DNA from: Clostridia bacterium
GTDB taxonomy: Bacteria > Bacillota > Clostridia > Christensenellales > UBA1242
Assembly (NCBI GenBank): GCA_900767835.1
Contig: CAAGAO010000016.1
Coordinates: forward strand, 14,100 to 78,099
Length of the DNA: 64,000 nt
Direction of reading: 5' to 3'
A model generated the notes under the pieces. It was not told the DNA's origin, made no database searches, and saw nothing but the letters and a program-made list of their open reading frames with translations. Positions 26,916-37,293 of the stretch are shown in pieces. Positions within the stretch are counted from its first letter, which is position 1. Each line of letters opens with the position of its first letter. The translations under genes and the position numbers were made by a program.

Positions 26916-29129
26916 CTATGTTTTAAAATAAAGTTCAATTTGGTTACTTTCTCCCATATTTATTACACGCTGATTTTTATGGTTTATTAAATATGATTTA
27001 ATATAGTATTTACAGAGCACATTTGGTGGTTGACTTATATTAAATGTTGTGCGTCCATTTTTTTCCGTTATTTCATCTATAATTTCTTCCTTACCATTTA
27101 TACTTCTATAAAGTACATATTTATAATATATTTCAGCGTTAAATGCAACAATGGCAACACCATTAATAATTTTTCCATTTATTACCATCGGTTTCATAGT
27201 TAAATTATGTGATATGTTGGTCTTAGGTATGTTAAATCGTGAGAAGTATGCTTTTTCTTTATATCTTTCTGGCAATAAATTATTGGCAATATATATAATA
27301 TGTTCATTATCTCTAGCAATAGTATCAATATCAAGCGCTACAATTGATGACGGAATTGTGAATCTGTCTGGTTTTGTTTCTCTATATATGTATTTCATAT
27401 AATTTTTTACAAATTCGGTTGGTTTTCCACCACCTACAATATTTATTGGTGTATTGTCAATATTTCCAATCCAGCAACCAACAACATCTTGTGAAGTATA
27501 ACTTATGTTGTATGCATCAATATTCTTTTTTGATATAGATGAAGTTCCAGTTTTAGATGCAACTTCAAAATTCAAATCGTTCATTCTTTTTGCAGTGCCT
27601 TTTTTTGCACAAGTGCGAAGCATATCAGTAACTAAATACGAACTATCTTCTCTGTATATATTTTTTATAACACAATTATTCTTATAAATAACTTTTCCTT
27701 TATTGTCTAAGATATAATTAATAAAAGAAGATTTAATATAATTACCTTTATTAGCAAGTGTTTGATAGCAGTTTGTTAACTCTTTTAATGTTAATCCATA
27801 TGTCATACCTCCAAGTGCCAAGGCAAAATTATCATCTTTATCATCAAATACTACATTTTGTCTTTCCAAATATCGTTTTGCTTTATCTACACCAATGTAA
27901 CTTAATACTTTCACAGCGGGTATATTATAGGAATTAGAAAGGGCCTCTCTAGCACTAACATATCCGTGTTCTTTTCCACCAATATTTTGTGGTTTATAAC
28001 CATTAATACTGATATTTTCATCTAAAATTACAGTACTTGGAGATATAATATTTTCATTAATTGCGGGTGCATAAACTAAAATAGGTTTAATAGCCGATGC
28101 AGGTTGTCGCTTAATAGTAATTAATTGCAAAGTACTTTTTTCTGCATATGCTTCAATTACTCCCGTATTAACATTTTGAGAAATCATTGAACAATTATAA
28201 TCTTCGTTATTATATATACAATTTTCTAAAGCATCTTGTTTTGTTTTATCCATATATGTAAAAATCCTATAGCCACCTAAAGCCAAATATTTTTCAGGTA
28301 AATGTAATATTTCTTGTGCTTCTTTTATTGTCGCCTTAGCATAAGAATTCATAACATTATTATTACTATTTATAATAATTTTTGTCTGTTTGCTCCTTGA
28401 TTCATTATAATCATTTTCAGTAATTTTTTTATCTTTTAGCATTTCTTTTAAAACAATATTCCTACGCTTAATAGAATTTTTGTAATTATTTATTGGGTGA
28501 TATTTGTTTGGTGATTTAATTATACCAGCAAGTAAAGCACTTTCATCAAGAGTTAATTTGCTAACTGGTTTAGAAAAATAATGTTCACTAGCATTTTGAA
28601 TACCATAACAGTTATCACCAAAATATATAGCATTTAAGTAATATTCAAGTATCTCATCTTTTGAAAAGTTTTTTTCAAGTTCAATAGTAAGTTTAATCTC
28701 ATTAATTTTTCGTTTAATAGATTTTTTACTAGAAAGGTGAGTGTTTTTTATTAATTGTTGAGATATAGTTGATGCTCCTTCTTTAAAACTAAAAGATATA
28801 AGGTTTTTTGCGGTGGCAGAAACAATACGTTTATAATTAATTCCTTTATGTTTATAAAACATTTTGTCTTCAATACTAATAAAACATTGCTGAGTATTTA
28901 AAGGTATTTGATTTAGTGTTACATAATCTCCGTTTATAAAAGTATGTTCTAGTGGTCTTTGCTTGTTATCAAAAATATTAATGCTTAAGTTTGAGTTTGT
29001 GATTTTGCTCTTATCAAACTTAACGGGAGATAATATAAAAGAAATACCAAAATAAAATAAAAATACAGCAATAATCAAAAAACTGCATAACAAACCTAAT
29101 TTAAAAAAATTCTTCCAAAACTTTTTCAT
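26916..29129 (-). CDS. Class A penicillin-binding protein (PBP1A-like)
   Basis: A bifunctional enzyme that polymerises and cross-links peptidoglycan outside the membrane. One N-terminal membrane anchor (12-34) is followed by a glycosyltransferase domain (about 60-240) with EDKMFYKHKGINYKRI and GASTISQQLIKN. The transpeptidase domain has SAIKPI (SxxK), SNSYN (SxN) and SKTGTSS (KTG). The 737 residues end with a fibronectin-like tail (YYKYVLYRSINGKEE...). No penicillin-resistance change is obvious. It stands alone on the minus strand between recA and miaB; no clear Shine-Dalgarno precedes the ATG. Confidence 0.95.
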   Translation of the reverse strand: MKKFWKNFFKLGLLCSFLIIAVFLFYFGISFILSPVKFDKSKITNSNLSINIFDNKQRPLEHTFINGDYVTLNQIPLNTQQCFISIEDKMFYKHKGINYKRIVSATAKNLISFSFKEGASTISQQLIKNTHLSSKKSIKRKINEIKLTIELEKNFSKDEILEYYLNAIYFGDNCYGIQNASEHYFSKPVSKLTLDESALLAGIIKSPNKYHPINNYKNSIKRRNIVLKEMLKDKKITENDYNESRSKQTKIIINSNNNVMNSYAKATIKEAQEILHLPEKYLALGGYRIFTYMDKTKQDALENCIYNNEDYNCSMISQNVNTGVIEAYAEKSTLQLITIKRQPASAIKPILVYAPAINENIISPSTVILDENISINGYKPQNIGGKEHGYVSAREALSNSYNIPAVKVLSYIGVDKAKRYLERQNVVFDDKDDNFALALGGMTYGLTLKELTNCYQTLANKGNYIKSSFINYILDNKGKVIYKNNCVIKNIYREDSSYLVTDMLRTCAKKGTAKRMNDLNFEVASKTGTSSISKKNIDAYNISYTSQDVVGCWIGNIDNTPINIVGGGKPTEFVKNYMKYIYRETKPDRFTIPSSIVALDIDTIARDNEHIIYIANNLLPERYKEKAYFSRFNIPKTNISHNLTMKPMVINGKIINGVAIVAFNAEIYYKYVLYRSINGKEEIIDEITEKNGRTTFNISQPPNVLCKYYIKSYLINHKNQRVINMGESNQIELYFKT

Positions 29130-29225
29130 TAGTTTTATTATTTGTATTGTTATAAAAAATATACAGTATCATTATTTAAGTACACAAAAACAAAACGGAT
29201 AAAAACATAAAATCAGGATTTTATA

Positions 29226-29291
29226 ATGGCAATTTTAGTTAAATTATTTCTATTTACATTAATATTTTATGTTATATTTAAACGCTCATAG
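29226..29291 (+). CDS. Possible 21-residue hydrophobic peptide
   Basis: A short frame, MAILVKLFLFTLIFYVIFKR(S), sits in the PBP-miaB gap. AGGA lies eight bases before its ATG. It would form one membrane helix with a basic C-terminus, the general shape of small membrane peptides and type I toxins. No antisense RNA gene or terminator can be demonstrated, and short hydrophobic frames are common by chance in T-rich DNA. Confidence 0.25.
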   Translation: MAILVKLFLFTLIFYVIFKRS

Positions 29292-29394
29292 GTTACAGAT
29301 AAACTAATAATTGTTTTTACTATTATTTTAATAATATTCAAAAAAACATAGCAATTTTATTTTTTTTGTTGTATAATTCATATTGGAGATTTTT

Positions 29395-30546
29395 ATGTTT
29401 TATACTATAGTTACTTTTGGATGTCAAATGAACGTCCATGAATCAGAAAAAATAGCTGGAATGTTAGAAAATATGGGATATAACCCAACAGAAGATAAAG
29501 AAAAAGCAGATATAATTGTTTTTAATACTTGTGCAATAAGAGAAGGTGCTGAAGATAGGGCTTTAGGAAACATTGGCAATTTAAAAAAAATGAAAAAAGC
29601 AAATCCAAATAAAATAATAGCGGTTGCTGGTTGTATGACTCAACAAAAACAAGTTGCTGAAAAGTTATTCAAAATATTTCCTTTTATTGATATAATTGTT
29701 GGAACTCACAATTTGTATGAATTGCCAAATTTAATTAATAAAAAGATTAATGAACATAAGAGAACATTAGAAAACATAGAGCAAACTTCAATTAACGAAA
29801 ATGTCCCAGTTACTCGTACAAGCGGTGAAAATGCTTGGGTTAATATTATGTATGGTTGCAATAATTTTTGCTCATATTGTATAGTACCATATGTTAGAGG
29901 TAGGGAAGTGAGTCGTAATAAAACAGACATTCTAAATGAGTGTAAGCAAATACTTTCTTGCGGTAAATACAAACAAATCACACTGCTTGGACAAAATGTA
30001 AATTCTTATTGTAATCATGTAGATAATTCAAATTTTGCTGACCTATTAAAATCTATTTGTGAGTTAGATGGTGATTTTAAACTAACATTTATGACAAGTC
30101 ACCCCAAAGATATATCTGATGAAGTTATAGACATTCTTGCAAATGAACCAAAAATTTTAAAAGAACTACATCTGCCTGTACAAAGTGGCAGTACTAAAAT
30201 TTTAAAAGCTATGAATAGAAAATACACTAGAGAGCATTATATTTCGATAGTGGATAAACTAAAGTCAAAAATTCCAAATATAAGATTAACAACAGATATT
30301 ATTGTCGGTTTCCCAGGTGAAACTGAAGAAGATTTTGAGGATACATGTTCTTTGGTAAAATATGTTAAATATGACGGTATATTTGCCTTTATGTATTCAA
30401 AAAGAAGCGGTACAATAGCTGAGAAAATGCCAGACCAAATACCTGACGAAGTTAAAAATTTTAGAGTAAATAAAATTCTACAACTAGAGAAAGAAATACA
30501 AAAAGAAAAAGGAATAAAAGATGACAACAAAAATACAAAGAAATGA
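29395..30546 (+). CDS. miaB: tRNA methylthiotransferase MiaB lacking its TRAM domain
   Basis: MiaB is a radical SAM enzyme that converts i6A37 to ms2i6A37 in tRNAs. The three N-terminal cysteines are in TFGCQMNVHES, FNTCAIREGAEDR and GCMTQQ. The radical SAM motif is YGCNNFCSYCIVPYVRGREVSR near 145. ATG 29395 has GGAG seven bases before it. The protein stops at 383 residues with a Lys-rich end (EIQKEKGIKDDNKNTKK), whereas MiaB is normally about 430-450 and ends with a TRAM RNA-binding domain. The missing part is replaced by the start of mutS, which overlaps miaB by 26 bases. MiaA, which makes the substrate, is encoded four genes on. Confidence 0.92.
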   Translation: MFYTIVTFGCQMNVHESEKIAGMLENMGYNPTEDKEKADIIVFNTCAIREGAEDRALGNIGNLKKMKKANPNKIIAVAGCMTQQKQVAEKLFKIFPFIDIIVGTHNLYELPNLINKKINEHKRTLENIEQTSINENVPVTRTSGENAWVNIMYGCNNFCSYCIVPYVRGREVSRNKTDILNECKQILSCGKYKQITLLGQNVNSYCNHVDNSNFADLLKSICELDGDFKLTFMTSHPKDISDEVIDILANEPKILKELHLPVQSGSTKILKAMNRKYTREHYISIVDKLKSKIPNIRLTTDIIVGFPGETEEDFEDTCSLVKYVKYDGIFAFMYSKRSGTIAEKMPDQIPDEVKNFRVNKILQLEKEIQKEKGIKDDNKNTKK

Positions 30547-33142
30547 AAATGAACCAACTGAAATGATGAGACGCTATTTGGCGACCAAAGAAAAATATAA
30601 AGATAGCGTATTGTTTTATCGACTTGGTGATTTTTATGAAATGTTTTTTGACGATGCGATTGAAATGTCAAGGGTGTTAGATTTGACCCTAACGGGCAAA
30701 GATTGCGGACTAAAAGAAAGAGCACCTATGTGTGGCATACCTTATCACGCGGCGGAAAATTATATAAGTAAACTTATAAGTCTTGGCTATAAAGTTGCTA
30801 TTTGTGAACAACTAACAGAAGCACAAAAAGGTAAAAAAGATCTTGTAGAAAGAGATGTAGTTAGAGTGATTACTCCAGGAACTGTTATAGACGAAGGTGT
30901 TATAGACGAAAAATATAATAACTATATTGTATCTATTTACCAGCGAAATTATCGCATAGGTGTTTCATTATGCGAATTGACAACTGGAGAGTTCGTAATT
31001 GCTGATTATGATGGCGAAGATTCGTTTAACAGTCTTAATGATTTTTTAATAAGATATATGCCAGCTGAGATAATATCAAATTGTAATTATGATATGGATA
31101 AATTACTTGCTTGTGTAAAATTAAATGTAATGCCAAAATTTAATGCCTATAATGAAGATAAATACACTAAAAAATCTGTTGAAGATTATTTATGTAAATA
31201 TTTCGGGATAAACTATGCAAGTGACTATGATGTGAAAAATATGGAGTTTGGACAAATTGCTGGCGGTGCATTACTCGCGTATTTGGAAGAAACACAGAAA
31301 AGGTCTTTAGTGCATATTAATAAGATTTCAAGACAAAAATCAAATGATTATATGCAAATTGATTTAAATACGAGAAGAAACCTAGAAATTCTAGAAACAT
31401 TAAAAGATAGGCGTAAAAAAGGAGCATTAATCTCTGTTATAGATAAAACTAAAACAACAATGGGTTCAAGATTAATGAAAAATTGGATTCAAGAACCTCT
31501 ATATAATGAAAAAGAAATAAATTCAAGACTAAATGCAGTAGAAGAGTTAGTTAAAAAACTAATAGCAAGAGACGAATTAAAAGATATACTAAATAAAGTT
31601 ACTGACATTGAAAGAATTTCAGGCAGAATAGCATATGGTAATTTTACCCCAAGAGATGCGGTTTCATTGTGTGGTTCATTATCTTTATTGCCAAATCTAT
31701 CTTCAGTCTTAGGACAATATGAAAATTCAAAATTGAATAATTTTTATAATACTTTACCAAATTTCAATAGTGTTGTTAATTTATTGAAAAATGCTTTTGT
31801 TGAGCAACCTCCAGCGTTAATTAGTGCAGGTGGATTTATTAAAGATGGCTTTAATAAAGAACTTGATGACTACAGAAATGCAAAAACTAATGCTGAAAAG
31901 TGGATTTCAGAGTTAGAAACAAAAGAGAAAGAAGAAACAGGTTTACCATTGAAAATTGGGTTTAATCGAGTGTATGGATATTATATAGAAATCAACAAAA
32001 ATTTTGCACAAGAAGTGCCAATGCGTTATACGAGAAAACAAACAGTCGCGAACAATGACCGCTATATTACAGAGGAATTACGAGATTTACAAGAAAAAAT
32101 TGAACATTCAGACGAAAACGCAATTAAACTTGAACAATCTATATTTAAAGCAATAAGAGAAGAATTATTAAATAATTGTGACAAAATTCAAATAGCAGGA
32201 AAAATTATTGCCGAACTTGATTGTTTATTGTCTTTCGCTGAAGTAGCAGTAAAAAACAATTATGTAAAACCAAAAGTATCATCAAAATTTAATCATATCT
32301 TAATAGAAGAAGGTAGGCACCCTGTTGTCGAAAGTTTAAATAAAAGCAATTCTTTTATACCGAATGATACCTTACTAGATGATAAAGAAAATAAAATAAT
32401 GATAATAACAGGTCCAAATATGGCAGGAAAAAGCACATATATGAGGCAAGTTGCTGTGATTACATTACTAGCCCATATTGGTTGTTTTGTGCCAGCAAAA
32501 AAGGCTGAAATATCTTTAACTGATAGAATATTTACAAGAGTTGGTGCAAGTGACGACTTAACTATAGGTCAATCTACATTTATGGTAGAAATGATGGAAG
32601 TAGCAAATATTCTAGACAATGCAACAAATAAGAGTTTAGTTATTTTAGATGAAATAGGCAGAGGAACTTCAACATATGACGGATTATCAATCGCTTGGTC
32701 TGTTGTTGAGGAAATTGCTAACAATATGCATTGCAAAACAATGTTTGCTACACATTACCATGAATTAACAGAACTTGAAAACTTTATGAATGGCATTAAG
32801 AATTACCGAATTGCTATTAAAGAAATAAATGGTCAATTAGTATTTTTACGTAAAATTCAAAGAGGTGGTGCAAATAGAAGTTATGGTATAGAAGTTGCCG
32901 AATTAGCAGGTGTAAAAAAATCAGTCATTGATAGAGCAAAAATAATATCAAACGAACTTGAGAAAAATGATTTGTCTTGTCATATTGTAAAAACTGTTTC
33001 AAATGAACCATTAATTGCCGAGAAGAAAGAAAAGTCATACACAAATGTTATTGCTATACTTAAAGATTTAGATATAAATAAAGTTACGCCTCTTGGGGCA
33101 TTTGAAACTTTATGCGATTTAGTTCAAAAAGTAAAAGAATAA
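30521..33142 (+). CDS. mutS: DNA mismatch repair protein MutS
   Basis: MutS recognises mispaired bases and starts repair. The 873 residues contain the mismatch-binding FYRLGDFYEMFFDDA (Phe-x-Glu, near 30-45), connector and lever domains, the clamp, and an ABC-type ATPase with Walker A GPNMAGKSTYMRQ and Walker B LVILDEIGRGTSTYDG. The THYHELTEL switch is also present. AAGGA precedes the ATG, which lies inside the 3' end of miaB. mutL follows after 16 bases. Confidence 0.98.
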   Translation: MTTKIQRNENEPTEMMRRYLATKEKYKDSVLFYRLGDFYEMFFDDAIEMSRVLDLTLTGKDCGLKERAPMCGIPYHAAENYISKLISLGYKVAICEQLTEAQKGKKDLVERDVVRVITPGTVIDEGVIDEKYNNYIVSIYQRNYRIGVSLCELTTGEFVIADYDGEDSFNSLNDFLIRYMPAEIISNCNYDMDKLLACVKLNVMPKFNAYNEDKYTKKSVEDYLCKYFGINYASDYDVKNMEFGQIAGGALLAYLEETQKRSLVHINKISRQKSNDYMQIDLNTRRNLEILETLKDRRKKGALISVIDKTKTTMGSRLMKNWIQEPLYNEKEINSRLNAVEELVKKLIARDELKDILNKVTDIERISGRIAYGNFTPRDAVSLCGSLSLLPNLSSVLGQYENSKLNNFYNTLPNFNSVVNLLKNAFVEQPPALISAGGFIKDGFNKELDDYRNAKTNAEKWISELETKEKEETGLPLKIGFNRVYGYYIEINKNFAQEVPMRYTRKQTVANNDRYITEELRDLQEKIEHSDENAIKLEQSIFKAIREELLNNCDKIQIAGKIIAELDCLLSFAEVAVKNNYVKPKVSSKFNHILIEEGRHPVVESLNKSNSFIPNDTLLDDKENKIMIITGPNMAGKSTYMRQVAVITLLAHIGCFVPAKKAEISLTDRIFTRVGASDDLTIGQSTFMVEMMEVANILDNATNKSLVILDEIGRGTSTYDGLSIAWSVVEEIANNMHCKTMFATHYHELTELENFMNGIKNYRIAIKEINGQLVFLRKIQRGGANRSYGIEVAELAGVKKSVIDRAKIISNELEKNDLSCHIVKTVSNEPLIAEKKEKSYTNVIAILKDLDINKVTPLGAFETLCDLVQKVKE

Positions 33143-33158
33143 ATATTAGGAGGAAAAT

Positions 33159-35108
33159 ATGAGCATTAAACTACTCAGCAAAAATGTGATAAATCAAATA
33201 TCCGCTGGCGAAGTTGTAGAAAAACCTGCTTCTATAGTAAAAGAATTAGTAGAAAATAGTATTGATGCAGGAGCAACCAATATATCCATAGATATTATAA
33301 ATGGCGGAATAGAGTATATTTGCGTTACAGATAATGGTTGTGGAATAAAAGCAAACGAAGTAAAACTAGCATTTACGCCACATGCAACAAGCAAATTACA
33401 AGAAATTGATGACTTAAATTCTCTAACAACAATGGGTTTTAGAGGTGAAGCACTAGCAACAATATCTGCCGTAAGCAAAGTTACAATGATAACCAAAACT
33501 AAAGAACAAGAAACTGGTGTCTGTGTAAAATTAGAAGGGGGAGAAATTACTCAAGAAAATGAAATTGCAACCGTAGTTGGTACTAAAATTGAAGTTTATA
33601 ATGTATTTTATAACACACCTGCAAGACTCAAATTTTTGCGTAAACCTAAAACAGAAGAGAATGATATTACAAACTATATAGAAAAACTTATTCTCGCAAA
33701 CGACAATATTTGTTTTAAATATACTGTAAACGGTAAACTTATTTATAATACATCATCTTGTAGTGTTATTGATAATATATACACAATATATGGTAAAGAA
33801 CTAGCAGGTAATATGTTATCAGTTGACTTTGGAATTAATGGTTATAAAGTTGGCGGTTACATATCAAAACCAGAATATAGCAAAATGAATCGCTCTTACC
33901 AAAGTTTATTCGTCAATGGAAGATTTTGTAATAATGCTTTAGTTAGTACTGCTGTAGGAAATGCTTATGAAAATTTTACTATGAAAGGTAAATTTCCTGC
34001 TTATGTGTTGTATTTAACTTTACCACAAAACGAAGTAGATGTTAATGTTCACCCTAACAAACTTGAAGTGAAATTTTCTGATACACAAAAAATATTTAGA
34101 GTTTTCAATGATGCAGTATTTAAAGCATTGTCTGATTTTAATCATGTTAGAACTATCAATGATGTCGCTGATTATAAACAAAATATGACCCCAAATATTG
34201 ACAATTCAAAATTAAATGTAATAAAAGGTGATGAGGGAGTAAGTTTTACACAAAACAATGATTTAGTAAATAAATTAGATGATTATTCTCGCTATATCCA
34301 ATCAAATAAAAATAATAATTCGACTGGTTCTTTAGATTTTAGATTGACAAATAATATTTTGCCACAAATAGATATTAATGATGATTCAAACGATACCGAA
34401 AATACATCATCTGAAAACACAGAATTTCAATCAAATGGAAAAAATAATGATATAACTAAAATTAATCATATTTTTGACTCCAACTTTAATATTAAACAAC
34501 CTCAAGTTCAAGAAGATTTTAAAAATATTTTAAAATTAGATTATAAATTAATAGGTGTTGCTTTTGATACTTATTTAATTTTAGAATATAAAGATAATAT
34601 GTACTTAATTGATCAACACGCTGCACACGAAAGACAAAAATATGACGAAATTGTAAAACAGTTAAATGATAATACATTAAAAATTCAAGATTTAATCATG
34701 CCATATATTTTAAAAGTTAGCCAAAATGAAGCAACATTTTTAAATGATAATTTAACTTTACTTAATTCATTTGGCATTGATATATGTGAGTTTGGATATA
34801 ATACATTTAAAATTACTAGTGTACCATTATTAATTGCAGATATTAACCTAGAAACATTTTTCAATGAAGTTTTTGAAAATTTGAACTCATTTGCAAAAAC
34901 CCCACAGGAAACTATCAAGACAAGATTTATGCAAATGGCTTGTAAATCGGCAATTAAGGGCGGAGATAGGTTGAGTAAAAATGAGATAGATGCCTTACTA
35001 AGTAAATTAGAAAATGACACTGAAGTTTTATTATGTCCACACGGAAGACCAATTGTCGTAGAAATAACAAAAAAACAAATTGAGAAATGGTTTAAAAGGA
35101 TTGTGTAA
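33159..35108 (+). CDS. mutL: DNA mismatch repair protein MutL
   Basis: MutL links mismatch recognition to strand incision. The N-terminal GHKL ATPase is complete (ELVENSIDAGATNI, DNGCGI, TMGFRGEALATISAVSKV). An Asn-rich linker covers about 340-455. The C-terminal domain carries the endonuclease metal motif as DQHAAHERQKYDE (the last conserved Glu is Asp followed by Glu) and the CPHGRP motif. This indicates nicking activity, as expected in bacteria without MutH. The length of 649 is typical. AGGAGG precedes the ATG. Confidence 0.97.
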   Translation: MSIKLLSKNVINQISAGEVVEKPASIVKELVENSIDAGATNISIDIINGGIEYICVTDNGCGIKANEVKLAFTPHATSKLQEIDDLNSLTTMGFRGEALATISAVSKVTMITKTKEQETGVCVKLEGGEITQENEIATVVGTKIEVYNVFYNTPARLKFLRKPKTEENDITNYIEKLILANDNICFKYTVNGKLIYNTSSCSVIDNIYTIYGKELAGNMLSVDFGINGYKVGGYISKPEYSKMNRSYQSLFVNGRFCNNALVSTAVGNAYENFTMKGKFPAYVLYLTLPQNEVDVNVHPNKLEVKFSDTQKIFRVFNDAVFKALSDFNHVRTINDVADYKQNMTPNIDNSKLNVIKGDEGVSFTQNNDLVNKLDDYSRYIQSNKNNNSTGSLDFRLTNNILPQIDINDDSNDTENTSSENTEFQSNGKNNDITKINHIFDSNFNIKQPQVQEDFKNILKLDYKLIGVAFDTYLILEYKDNMYLIDQHAAHERQKYDEIVKQLNDNTLKIQDLIMPYILKVSQNEATFLNDNLTLLNSFGIDICEFGYNTFKITSVPLLIADINLETFFNEVFENLNSFAKTPQETIKTRFMQMACKSAIKGGDRLSKNEIDALLSKLENDTEVLLCPHGRPIVVEITKKQIEKWFKRIV

Positions 35109-35996
35109 ATGAATGATGTTATTGTAATTTATGGACCTACCGCAGTTGGGAAATCAGCTATTGCAATCAAACTTGCAAAACTAATTAATGGTGAAATTAT
35201 ATCCGCAGACTCAATGCAAATATATAAACATTTGAATATTGGTTCTGCTAAAGTAACTACACAAGAAATGCAAGGGATAAAGCATTATCTAATTGACATT
35301 AAATATCCAAACGAAAACTATTCTGTTAGTGATTTTTGTACAGATGCTACTAGATGTATAGAAGAAATTTTAGCAAAAGACAAAACTCCAATAATAGTTG
35401 GAGGAACTGGACTTTATATAAAAAGTTTAGTAAATGGGTATGATTTTGCAAATGTAAAAAAACAAGATGATTTTAGAAATTCATTAGTAAATTTGTCTAA
35501 TGAAGAAATATATAAAAACATATTATCGATAAACAATTCTATTCAAATTGACAAAAATAATAGACACAGATTAGTACGTGCTTTGGAAAAGTTAAAATAT
35601 GGTAATGATATAGCAAAAACCAACACCCCCAAATATAATTTTAAACTTTTTGCTATTGTTGATGATAGACAAAAAATTTATGATAGAATAAATAATAGAG
35701 TTGACAAAATGGTTAATGAAGGGTTGTTAGAAGAAGCGAAATATTTGTTTTCATTAAACCTCCCGCAAGATAATTTAGCAATTAAAGCCATAGGTTATAA
35801 AGAACTTTTTCCTTATTTAAGGGGAGAGTGTAGTCTTGAAGAATGCTTAATTACATTAAAGCAAAAATCTCGAAACTATGCCAAAAGACAATTTACATTT
35901 TTAAACCAATTTGATAATATATGTATAATAACCTTTCAAGGTATTAATGAAACAGCAAAAATAATATATAAAATAATAGAGGATAAAAATGAATAA
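35109..35996 (+). CDS. miaA: tRNA dimethylallyltransferase MiaA
   Basis: MiaA transfers a dimethylallyl group to A37 of tRNAs reading UNN codons, giving the substrate of MiaB. Walker A is GPTAVGKSAIA near 8-18, followed by ISADSMQIYKHLNIGSAK, HYLIDIKYPNENYSV, VGGTGLYIKSLVNG and the RLVRALEK motif. The 295 residues are normal. Its ATG starts directly after the mutL stop, and its last codons overlap the next gene by eight bases. Confidence 0.97.
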   Translation: MNDVIVIYGPTAVGKSAIAIKLAKLINGEIISADSMQIYKHLNIGSAKVTTQEMQGIKHYLIDIKYPNENYSVSDFCTDATRCIEEILAKDKTPIIVGGTGLYIKSLVNGYDFANVKKQDDFRNSLVNLSNEEIYKNILSINNSIQIDKNNRHRLVRALEKLKYGNDIAKTNTPKYNFKLFAIVDDRQKIYDRINNRVDKMVNEGLLEEAKYLFSLNLPQDNLAIKAIGYKELFPYLRGECSLEECLITLKQKSRNYAKRQFTFLNQFDNICIITFQGINETAKIIYKIIEDKNE

Positions 35997-37218
35997 TATA
36001 GATTTTTTAAAAGAATGTGAAAAAGACTTACTTGATAGATTTGAAGAATTAGACGACATTGCTTATTTTAATCAAAAAAAAGTATTAAAGGCATTTCAAA
36101 ACAATAAGGTTGCTTTACGCAATTTTTATGGTTCAACTGGATATGGCTATGATGATGCTGGAAAAGAAGTATTAAACAAAATTTACGCACAGGTTTTTGA
36201 TGCTGAATCTGCAGTTGTATCACCACTAATAACATGTGGTACTCACGCACTAAATTTGGCACTTTGTGCAATTTTGCGTCCAAATGATGTATTATTATCA
36301 ATTACTGGTGACCCATATGATACCGTTGTAGATTGCATTAAGGGAGAAGTAGGAAAAGATATTGGTAGTTTAAAAGATTTTGGTGTTAAGTACGAGCAAA
36401 TTGAGCTTAAAAATAACACAATTGATGAAGAATTAGCCATTTCAAAAATTATTGAATTGAAACCAAAAATGGTATATATGCAACGTTCTCGTGGATATGG
36501 TTGGCGTAAACCAATATCAATCGACGATTTTGAAACTATCATAAATAAAATTAGAGCAGTTGACAAAAATTGCTACATTTTCGTAGATAATTGCTATGGC
36601 GAGTTTGTAGAAGAAAGAGAACCTAGCAGTGTTGGAGCAGATTTGGTAGTTGGTTCTTTATGTAAAAACCCAGGTGGAGGTATTGTCCCAACTGGTGCTT
36701 ATGTTGTTGGTACAAAAAGAGCAATAGATTTAGTTGAGAAAAGACTTACTGCACCTTCAATAGGTATTGAAGTTGGTAGTTATGAAATGGGGTATAGATT
36801 ATTCTTCCAAGGATTATTTATGGCTCCAAACCTTGTTAAAAATGCGCTTAAGGGTGCCTATTTAATTGGTAGAGTAATGGAAAAACTTGGTTATGAAGTT
36901 TTACCTTCGTCTGCAGAAAAAAGTTATGATATAATTAAATCAATTAAACTAAATAATGAAAAAGAATTGATAAAATTTGTACAATTAATACAAAGTGCAA
37001 GCCCTGTAGATTGTGATGCAGTACCTATGCCATGGGATATGCCAGGATATACTGATAAAGTAATTATGGCTGCAGGTACTTTTGTCCAAGGTGCATCAAT
37101 TGAACTTTCATGTGATAGTCCAATAAGAGCCCCTTATGTTGCATACTTCCAAGGAGGTTTAACATACGAACATATAAAAATAGTAGCAGAAAAATTATAC
37201 GAAGAATATAAAAAGTAA
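35989..37218 (+). CDS. PLP-dependent cystathionine-lyase-like protein (YnbB/aluminium resistance family)
   Basis: A 409-residue fold-type I pyridoxal-phosphate protein of the family annotated as aluminium resistance or methionine gamma-lyase-like. Typical segments are FYGSTGYGYDDAGKEVLNKIYA, PLITCGTHALNLAL, RGYGWRKP, IFVDNCYGEFVE, and the cofactor Lys in GSLCKNPGGGIVPTGAYVVG. Its true substrate is not established for the family. It commonly sits close to miaA or hfq in Firmicutes and is here translationally coupled to miaA (8-base overlap). Confidence 0.88.
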   Translation: MNNIDFLKECEKDLLDRFEELDDIAYFNQKKVLKAFQNNKVALRNFYGSTGYGYDDAGKEVLNKIYAQVFDAESAVVSPLITCGTHALNLALCAILRPNDVLLSITGDPYDTVVDCIKGEVGKDIGSLKDFGVKYEQIELKNNTIDEELAISKIIELKPKMVYMQRSRGYGWRKPISIDDFETIINKIRAVDKNCYIFVDNCYGEFVEEREPSSVGADLVVGSLCKNPGGGIVPTGAYVVGTKRAIDLVEKRLTAPSIGIEVGSYEMGYRLFFQGLFMAPNLVKNALKGAYLIGRVMEKLGYEVLPSSAEKSYDIIKSIKLNNEKELIKFVQLIQSASPVDCDAVPMPWDMPGYTDKVIMAAGTFVQGASIELSCDSPIRAPYVAYFQGGLTYEHIKIVAEKLYEEYKK

Positions 37219-37293
37219 TATCAAAAAAATGCAAAGATGTAGAAGAATACTGAATTTCTCATTATTTAAAGTTTTTTTACAAAATATGGTTCC

